Below are positions 56,181 through 64,000 of a DNA stretch of 64,000 nucleotides, in pieces. Location: assembly GCA_008828725.1 (NCBI GenBank), contig MEHQ01000169.1, positions 361,312-425,311 of the forward strand, in the 5' to 3' direction. The notes below the pieces were generated by a model. It was not told the DNA's origin. It did not search any database and saw only the letters and a list, made by a program, of their open reading frames with translations. A program made the translations under genes and the position numbers. The stretch's first letter is position 1. Each line of letters opens with the position of its first letter. The DNA comes from Saccharina japonica (lineage: Eukaryota > Sar > Phaeophyceae > Laminariales > Laminariaceae).

Positions 56181-59100
56181 TCACATCGATTCTGACATCG
56201 GAGCCCGATCAGCTAGTCTCCTCCTGGAAGCTTTCTTCCTCTCTTCGGCTCGCTTGTGACGATCCAGATTTTGCAGCATGGAGCGATGCTGTGCGTGCAC
56301 CGGCTTGCCGTCCAGCGTTTTGAGGCAATCCCCACACCTTGAGGGCGCGCATGGAACCACAACCACGTCAAATGACGTCAAACACTGAGTGGGCTAACTA
56401 TGGGGTTACCGTAGATTTCGCTTCAAGATTTTTTTACGTTCGTACTGTAGTCTTCTTCTCATTATCGTGTACCCCCTCCTCATCATCTTGCCCCGATTTA
56501 CGCCCCAATGTCCGCCTGTCGGCGAAAGCCCGACGTGCTCCGTCCCGGCATTGTTAGGATGCGAGGGTCTATGGCCATACGACTACGCCATGCATGCCAT
56601 GAGTACACCCCCCTTCCTCCTCCTCCCCTCCCACTATGATGAGCTTCAGCGCCGTTGTTGCGAAGGTTAAGGTTTAGGTCAGGGCCTGCTGGGAAACAGT
56701 CTGAACCCAGACGCTCGGGCGGTGGATGAGGCGGAATCATCGTGATGGTGGGTGAGAATTGTCGCAAGGTAAACACGCTTGCAGTGCCTTCAGACGGGGC
56801 TATCGAAACCGCGCCAAATTCCCCAAATCCTCCGTATTCGGAGCGCAACTCGCTTCCACTTAAACGCTACCTGGTACGAGTATCAATATACCTGGATACT
56901 GCCATTTCATCGCCTCTCACACAAAACAACGTTAACGAAAACGCCCCGATGTGTAAAGGCAGACAGAAGGTAGCTGCAACACGTAGGCGAGGGCACGCAA
57001 AGAAATCAAGGTGAAAGGTTTATGGTTCAGCACGCATCATCTCGAAAGCTGAGTCTCGCAACACTGGAACACAACATAACAATTTCAAAAGCTCAAATGA
57101 CTACTAGGTACACGTTTTTTCCGATGGATAGTAGTCTATCTACCTTGTGACGGCCCGTTCGTAGTATTTCGCCACCCGACACACGGCGTTGCCCCGTAGG
57201 TCGCAGTCCGTCAGCACCTCCAATCCAGTCACCACGTCAACCACCTATCATGCACAGCAGTGTGTAGCGAATGGGGTTGTATACCAGTATTCAGGAGGTA
57301 AAACATACAGCAGTGGTGGTTAAGCCGCACCTGTTTAGAAGAATACAAATAAAGTGATGATTTAGCCGCGCTTTTTTTAGAAGAAGATATAGTAAATGGC
57401 GATTTAGCCGCAATATCTTAAAATGGTTGAAACAAAAAAAACGGTGGTGATTTAGCCGCAACGTCTCAGAAGGAGAAAAAACGGTGGTGATTTAGCCACA
57501 AGCTTGGAACATAGACAAAGGTGGTAATTCAGCCGTAAGCATAGAAGGGAAACAAAGGTGGTGGTGTAGAGGCAAACTGTCTTTCCGCAAATAGCAGGCA
57601 TGTATTGTAGCAGGTAGGTGTTGGATGGGCCGGTGTGGTAGTACAGTTGAACTGTACGGAACAACACGTAATACATTGGGAGTATCTTCGCTCGATTTTT
57701 GCAGAATTCCTCGCATCGTTTCCACAACGGAAGGTGAATGTGCATCAGAACGGTTTATGGTGACAGCGTGGATCAAAGACGGCTGACATGAAGTAGATTT
57801 CAACAAAGATGTAATGTGAGAGTAACAATAACAGCATGAGGCGGTAGAACCATACCTGCGATATTTCTTGGATGTCGTTGTTGGCCAAATTGAGAGTCTC
57901 GAGGCGGTAAAGATCAAGCAGGGTTTCGATCTCCTCACCGCCCATTCCATTGCCAGAAACATCTAGCACCACCAGGGAGTCCTGCCGCGAACGTTAATCA
58001 AATTAGGTTATCAATCAGATGAGGTTATCAATCGATTGGCAATCGGATGGGATCATCAATCAGATGGGGCTATCATCGGATGGCAGTATCAATCGGATGA
58101 GAATATTAATCGAATATGGATATCAATCGGACGAGTTTACCAATTGCATGAGGATATTAATCGGATAAGGCTATCAATCGGATGATGTCATCAATCGGAT
58201 GAGGTTATTATCGGATGATGCTATCATCGGATGAAGACATCGATCAAATGATGTTATCAATCGGGTGAGTTTATCAACGGATGAAGATACCAATCAGATG
58301 AGGTTAGTAGTCGGATGAGGTTATCAATCGGACGAGATTACCAGTCGGACGAGGTTACCAATCGGATGAAGTTATCAAACGGATGATGAAATCGGTGATC
58401 GGCACGGATAGGGACGTCGTCGGGAGCCAACTCTTCTTGTCTGCTATGAATACAATAGGACTGACATGTATTCTGTGACTGCTGCTGTAGTTGTTGCTGT
58501 GCTCTCGCGGTGGGAGTTGCTGCGCAGAAAACGTGACATATAAGTATTAACCCTTGATCCATGAATGAGCACCGTATTGTGAAGTGGAGACCGAGAGAGA
58601 TGATAATGGAAGGGAAGTGATACGCTGGAACGTTGCCGAGCTTGGAAGCAAGCTTCTCTTCAATATTGGGAGACCTCTTGTATTATATTAGCCTCTGAAG
58701 ATGTTGACTTAGATGGAGACGATGGAGGGGAAGATATAGGAGTGAACTAAGGGGGGAGGGGGAGGTGAGAGTCTGCCTGAGAGCAGACTCTCTTGCTCGA
58801 CCGCTTTAACGGGAGATTACGGTATATCCCTACTAACAACCCATTAATCGGATAGCTATAATAGCTCATGAAACTTTTCTATGGTGTTTAGCTAATCCAG
58901 AGTGATCGTCTATTCTGTCCAAGGAATAATACCAAATCCTACCCAAAGGGGTATTATCATTCCTGTGTTATTATAAGCGCTAATCCTACGAGTTGTCTCG
59001 TCCTTAGGAATATTCTAGTGCTTGGAACATTCCTATGGACTTACAAAGCCTCGGCGCTACTGCCTATCTGATCTACCCAAGGAAACTTCTGTATACGGGA

Positions 59101-61648
59101 ACAATCTTAGCGCCACTAGGCTTTTCACCTGTATGATTATCTATCAACCATTCTATAGCCCCAAGGACACCACATCACATTAGCCCACCCTAAATAGTCG
59201 TATATGCAGACCACACGATGGTCAATGGATGATAACAACGTTCATCCCAAAAGACCGAGAGAGGGGGGTCGAAGATGCGGCTATTCAAAACAACAAAAAT
59301 GAGGCTATAGAATTCCCCACACCTCGTAGTGAGGCTTAAGCATCACGGATAGGGTCATCGACAGAAGCGACCTCTGTGGGAGGAGCGTCTTCACTTCTCT
59401 TCCGTATGTGAGATTTTTGGACACCACATCACAGTATAGTATGGGTGCTTTGCACAGTTGATTTTACTATTGTTGAAGGGCTCAACGCCTTCACACGATT
59501 GTCCACTTACTGCAGTACTTGCCGATTGCACTGAAAGGGGTCAATATCACCACACAGACAACATACGGTATACTGTAATCAAGTGATAATATAGCTCAAC
59601 CCCTGGGATGAATTTCAGAGCCGATTTTCTCCAAAACAAGAAAATAAGGGGACACACAGCGAAAATGGTGACTCCGGAAATACCTCGACAGGACCTTTCC
59701 ATAGATGCGTCGTTCGTCAGCGTTTGCACCTTACTGCCCCATGCTCGAGGAAATCAGCTGAAAAATACCACATTCGTCCGACTGGTGTGTTGCCTTGCGT
59801 GCTGTACGGTAACGGGCTTCATCGCTAGTATCGTGTATTTTTTCATCAATGGGCGCAAGTAACAGTACCTGTAATGTATTTGGCGTGCTGGAGAAGTTAT
59901 CTATGACCCCCGCCTATAAAAATGCAAACATAACTAGAAGAACCTATTAAGATGGTAGAACTCTGGCTCTAGCTCTAGAACTGTGTTTTATTGCACTATA
60001 CCAACGAAAACATCTGACACTACCTGTTATTACCGTTGGCACTGTTTTTACCGTTGAAAATATGGTCACCATTGGTAGGTCCGTTGGACAACTCTGCAGG
60101 TTCGCGAATCTAAGAAAAAAGTGTGGAGGTATCCCCCCTAAGATAGTTTAGCCACGCGCAGATTCCCAAAAGGGATGGCTTTAGGGGGTACATAGATCAC
60201 ATTTTTTCTATCAAGGCTCGCCTTTATGCCGTCAATCGATGCCCGGTCGATGGTGAAACGTTCCCCCTCTGGCAGGCGTTGCTTGGCTACGTGTAGCTCC
60301 TCTAGGCACCTCGCCGTCTCCAGTCCGCAAACGTTCCCAATACTGTTGCCGCTCAAGTGACTGTTGTTGTTTTATCATGGTGGTGTCGGTGGTGTTGGTG
60401 TTCAGTTCCGGCGTTGAAAGGAAAGGATAAGGAGTGATCGGCGTTACACCTCATGCTAATATTACCGATCAATCGTAGTAACACGTGAACCCCTCGAAGG
60501 GTAAGTTAGTGTTGTTCAAGGGGACATCCAACCCCGGTTCTCTAGGAGGCGTGTATACAACTTGGTATGTTGAATTGCTTCGACAAGATTGTTGGAATAC
60601 ACTGGACTCTACACCCTATTCCTCACACTGATCTCAACCCCAACCCCAACCCCAATCCTAGACCTAACCCTAACCCTAACCCTAACTCCGACCGCCTGGG
60701 AGAGTCCTCAGAAAGAGGTTGCCATGAAACTTGGAAAAAAATCGGTACTACTGTAGCTCGACTCTCGGAAGATATTATAAATAAGTCACCACTGTATTGT
60801 CATCACTATCAGTATGAGTATACCTGGTACGTGTCTCACAGTTTGGTTAGCCGTCTGCAAGGCAAGGCACCTTGGACAGTCGTGAGCAAGTTGTTGTCCA
60901 CGTACAGTTGCTCCAAGTGGCGGAGCATCTCTAAGCCCTTGAGAGATTCAACATGGTTGTCGTACAGGTATAGCACCTGTCGTTGTAGTGGTAGTAGCAG
61001 TAGTAGTAGCCGCGCAGGCAAACGGAGCAAGGGGGGAGACGGTCTTGTATGCGCACATTCATGGCACGCAAATATCGTTTTCCCCCACCTGAAGCTTTCA
61101 GTATACTCATATTTCACACCAAATATTCCGTATCTCCTAGACGAAGCGTGGGTCTTGCCTCGTTGGAATATTGGTCGGACGTTTATTCGACAACGTATTT
61201 GCGCTTCCGTGACCTACGTATAGTAGTTGTGGAATGTCTGCACGTAAACCAGGGCGTTTATCTTCGTGGTAAATGAGGCACACATTGCCGCATACAAGTC
61301 TTGGACCAGTTGATCTCCTTTCATTTTGCGATGCACACACTTGTGTATGCACATTGCGTTAGCTCTGGTTCATAGTTTGCGCCAACGGAACTTAATGTGC
61401 CGAGTGTCACGGGGCTGCTCCGCTCGACACCTACTTACTGGAACTGATTCTGCTGTTCTGTACGAGGTTTTCACGGAAGCTCTAGATGTAAACCTTGGTA
61501 GACTGCAGCGACGGGGTAGGACATCGAACATACCTTGAGAGAAGGACATGCGTTGCAGACCTCCGCGCTACCCAGGCTGTAGATGCCCTTGTTTTGGAGA
61601 CGAAGGTGTGTCACGCGACCAAGGAAGTCGTCGTCCGACTCGTTCCGC
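56181..61648 (-). CDS. Leucine-rich-repeat protein of the PPP1R42 (LRRC67) type, 5'-partial, 6 exons
   Basis: In animals PPP1R42 is a protein phosphatase 1 regulatory LRR protein found at centrosomes, basal bodies and cilia. Exons 5' to 3': 61648-61534, 60976-60840, 60360-60201, 57981-57856, 57244-57144, 56337-56181 (TGA). All GT-AG and in phase, 264 residues found. LRR signatures: VTHLRLQNKGIYSLG, VLYLYDNHVESLKGLEML, LEQLYVDNNLL, HLSGNSIGNVCGLE, VVLDVSGNGM, LETLNLANNDIQEI. Diagnostic for this family is ELHVAKQRLPEGE after the third repeat (human has a near-identical VxxQRLPLGE segment), and the basic C-terminus after LKTLDGKPV. The first exon, about 25-30 residues, was not found; exon 61648 opens in phase 2. 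A flagellate stage of the host would fit the role, but that is inference. Confidence 0.87.
56506..56613 (+). mobile_element. Short poly(C)-ended interspersed element, copy 3
   Basis: Carries caatgtccgcctgtcgg, gctccgtcccggcattgt, taggatgcgagggtctatgg, catacgactac, ccatgagtacacccccc. It extends about 40 bp further 5' than copy 2 and matches copy 1 there too. It lies in the intron between LRR exons 5 and 6. Confidence 0.75.
57300..57560. repeat. Degenerate ~45-bp array with core ggtgatttagccgcaa
   Basis: Six units in the LRR-gene intron between exons 4 and 5. Spacing between cores is irregular and A-rich. Confidence 0.75.
58000..58395. repeat. ~20-bp minisatellite (atcaatcggatgaggttatc)
   Basis: About 19 units begin some 20 bp before LRR exon 4 (minus-strand sense) and fill the end of that intron. 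Confidence 0.88.
58670..59435 (+). mobile_element. Degraded relative of the TRIM element
   Basis: 59181-59340 repeats, in order, motifs of the TRIM interior at 61998: tagcccaccct, cgtatatgcag, gtcgaagatgcggct, tcaaaac, cccacacctc. Just upstream, ccacatcaca plays the part of the LTR end, and the same ggacaccacatcaca recurs at 59414-59429. I read this as one long 5' LTR (about 58673-59180), an interior, and a deleted 3' LTR. Boundaries are approximate. Confidence 0.5.
60635..60688. repeat. Interstitial telomere-like (CCCTAA)n tract
   Basis: ccccaacccc words pass into three perfect ccctaa units. It lies in an LRR-gene intron, far from any visible chromosome end. Confidence 0.8.
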
Positions 61649-61705
61649 CTTCAAAGTATCACACAGTATCACAGAGGATCACACAGCATCACGTTAGCAC
61701 ATTAT

Positions 61706-62463
61706 TGTAGAGATGCTAGGTATAAGAGGACAGGGTATCCCTAGCCAGGTCAGCCTATGGAACGGGTACTCGTTGGTACTCACGTGTGTTGTTTGCGTAG
61801 AGATAGAAGAAGAGCAGGTTTATTCCGTTTTCGCGTGATGAACGACTGAGAAGGCAGGTGAGATGGCTAAAAGCCATCGGGAACCATCCCTGGTTCCCAC
61901 CTAAGATACCGCCTTCCAAGTACTACCAATACGATTATTATACCTGATACCAGGTATTTACCAGGCGTTTCCACATCATGCCAGCAGTACCATAACACTA
62001 GCCCACCCTGATGAGCCGTATATGCAGAAATATGAGAAATTCGTGGAAACCCCGATTCCACGAACTAAAACATGAGTCGAAGATGCGGCTCCTCAAAACC
62101 CACTCCCACACCTCTGAACGGCAAGGCTACGAAACTTTCTCCGTTTTAGACTAGTCCTGCCGACGACGCCAAGTGTAGAGATGCTAGGTATAAGAGGACA
62201 GGGTATCCCTAGCCAGGTCAGCCTATGGAACGGGTACTCGTTGGTACTCACGTGTGTTGTTTGCGTAGAGAGAAGAAGAGCAGGTTTATTCCGTTTTCGC
62301 GTGATGAACGACTGAGAAGGCAGGTGAGATGGCTAAAAGCCATCGGGAACCATCCCTGGTTCCCACCTAAGATACCGCCTTCCAAGTACTACCAATACGA
62401 TTATTATACCTGATACCAGGTATTTACCAGGCGTTTCCACATCATGCCAGCAGTACCATAACA
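61706..62463. mobile_element. TRIM element (758 bp) with two ~290-bp LTRs
   Basis: LTRs 61706-61997 (292 bp) and 62174-62463 (290 bp) begin tgtagagatgc and end taccataaca (TG...CA) and differ by a single 2-bp indel as far as I can see. The interior is only 176 bp with no ORF. Flanking ttat at 61702-61705 and 62464-62467 is a 4-bp target duplication. Near-identity of the LTRs indicates recent insertion. The usual TGG primer-binding start after the 5' LTR is not seen; the conserved word there is tagcccaccct. Confidence 0.88.
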
Positions 62464-62467
62464 TTAT

Positions 62468-63880
62468 GCAGTACACGCGATATTCCAGGAACGAACGCTG
62501 TGCCCATTAAGGGCTGACTGCACCTACGGTGCGAAGTATACACGAAAACCAGTACTCGTACGAAAAGTTAAACAGTTTTTGTAGATGCTCTACTCGCATA
62601 TATGTACTCGTGCGTTAAGATTAGCAAAAACCGGCGCGATTTGTACTCGAATCGTTTCCGTACTACAGTACTCTGTACCTAGTATTGGTACGAATTGATA
62701 TACTGCAGTTTCAGTGCGTGTATACAGCACACGACAACGAACATAGCGATGCTGTTCCTTAGTCCACAGATGCGTCAGTTTCCGACGATGTATGTGCAGA
62801 AGTACGAGCACGATACGTACGAGTACTACAGAGTACTATTACTGTATATTGCTGTTGTTGAACCATATATATGTCATACTTCGGTCAGCGTTTGGGAAGC
62901 TTTCGGGTGCATCAGTGCTCTCATCGACATCCAGACGATGTTTGGTATGAAGGCACGAATTCTTCGCCAACCGGTTACAGAACGGCAGCAACAGTAGTAC
63001 AGCTGTAGTGTACGGATCTCCGGTAGTAGGACACCAAAGACAAAATAATAATCCCGTCGGGAATTTTTCACACCAACTCTTACTCTTCTTTCACAATAAT
63101 ATATACTAATACTACGTCGTCTCCATATTGCTACGTATCCCTCAAACCGATTACGAAGTATCAGGCGTCTATTAATAACATCACCTACGAGTACGTAGTC
63201 TATACAAGTACGCACCTCCTGACTGTAGCAGTGCTGCATAAGAACAGATCGCGTCCGGTGCGCTTCCCGCTTCTACCGCTTACACCGCTTCTACTGCTTA
63301 CGGAGGAAGCACGCGACGAGCTTTCGGCTCCGAATTCATTTGTTATTGAGTCCATCTCCCGGGTTATGCAGCAAGTGCTATCACTTGTAGCATGCCACCT
63401 TTAGGATCCAGAACAGCAGAAGCTGTGCGTTGTACGATGTGCGCTACAGCAGTACTAATCGTAGAACGTGTTCATCGTACGATAGGTTCGTATTTTTACG
63501 ACGATCTTCGTTTCGTCGAAATGAAAAAAAAGAGACGTTTCATATTTTGCGTAGCGAAGCGCAACAAATTCAAATCCCTTCCATTTTCCATTCCACATTC
63601 CAGCAGAAGAAGCACCACCACCACCACCACCACCACCAACAGCAGCAGCAGTGGCAAAAGCACACTATACCGAACATATATGAAACACACAGCGGAGGAG
63701 CAAGCACAGCAGTAGTTGGTGTGTTGCATAATATAAATCCATCACATGATACATACCCGTATCATTCGTCGCAAAAGGCCGACCACCGACGGCCGTCGGC
63801 CAAAACACACCGCACAAATCGACGCATAGACCCGCATAGACCTTGCAACGAACGAAAAAAAACGTACCAGGTACAGTATA
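62468..63880. other. Window end, no supported gene
   Basis: Should contain the first exon(s) of the LRR gene on the minus strand, but no convincing candidate ending in the required phase was found. 63610-63660 holds CAC then CAG triplets. Otherwise A/T-rich sequence with tacgagtac words. Confidence 0.5.
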
Positions 63881-63920
63881 GGATCACCGAAGGAGGGGCT
63901 TGAACCCTCCCTCGACCACT
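63880..63920 (-). other. tRNA 3'-half-like sequence
   Basis: On the minus strand a B-box (GGTTCAAGCCC, 63897-63907) sits in a perfect 5-bp T stem (GAGGG/CCCTC) with a 7-nt loop. No A-box or matching acceptor strand is visible between here and 64000. It may be a tRNA-derived fragment, or a tRNA with an unusual 5' part. Confidence 0.35.
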
Positions 63921-64000
63921 GCAGTCTTTAGGGGCCGTTCCTAACGATTTTAGACTTACTTGTGTGCTCTGTGCTGCAGTTGTGCTGCCTGTACGTACTA

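Noticed and set aside
62877-62940. Candidate first exon of the LRR gene (MSMRALMHPKASQTLTE, minus strand)
   Set aside because: Ends in phase 0 whereas the next exon needs phase 2, and there is no clear similarity to the family N-terminus.

Overview
The window is nuclear DNA of an intron-rich eukaryote. It is most likely a photosynthetic stramenopile (ochrophyte), perhaps a brown alga or a relative. The evidence is: a predicted N-terminus with a signal peptide followed by an A-F junction of the heterokont plastid-targeting type at 42294; a second, weaker one at 55489; GT-AG introns averaging near 1 kb; and intergenic DNA full of minisatellites, MITEs and retroelement pieces. Species assignment is inference. 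All gene models below were spliced by eye. Reading phase was checked at every junction and frame is kept throughout, except for one unresolved junction in the rubredoxin gene.

Layout. (1) 513-13130, + strand: RNA polymerase III subunit RPC3/RPC82 in 15 exons, lacking only a short 5' part upstream of the window. (2) 13131-19610: repeat-rich intergenic DNA with tRNA-derived SINE-like pieces and a 5'-truncated LINE with a poly(C)-type tail. (3) 19611-35202, - strand: a SENP6/7-like Ulp1 SUMO protease in 13 exons. Its catalytic His and Asp are separated by about 770 residues of low-complexity sequence, almost all in one 2.4-kb exon. Its introns hold a hAT-like and a TA-flanked MITE. (4) 35203-42293: intergenic DNA with a duplicated CAG-bearing repeat and a PIF/Harbinger-like 813-bp element with TAA target duplications. 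(5) 42294-51486, + strand: a plastid-targeted rubredoxin-like protein, with a second LINE copy in its first intron region. (6) 51487-56180: intergenic DNA with a 713-bp terminal-inverted-repeat element and a possible small plastid-targeted ORF. (7) 56181-61648, - strand: a leucine-rich-repeat protein of the PPP1R42/LRRC67 type, with an incomplete N-terminus. (8) 61706-62463: a compact TRIM element (two 290-bp LTRs, 4-bp target duplication), then simple sequence to the end.

The four genes are not functionally linked: Pol III transcription, SUMO deconjugation, plastid electron transfer or assembly, and a centrosome/cilium-type LRR protein. RPC3 and the protease converge, as do the rubredoxin and LRR genes. 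The most unusual signals are the giant insertion in the SUMO protease, the poly(C)-ended LINE/short-element families that share tail architecture, and two strongly over-represented odd palindromes (TACCWGGTA and CTACWGTAG) scattered through introns and intergenic DNA.
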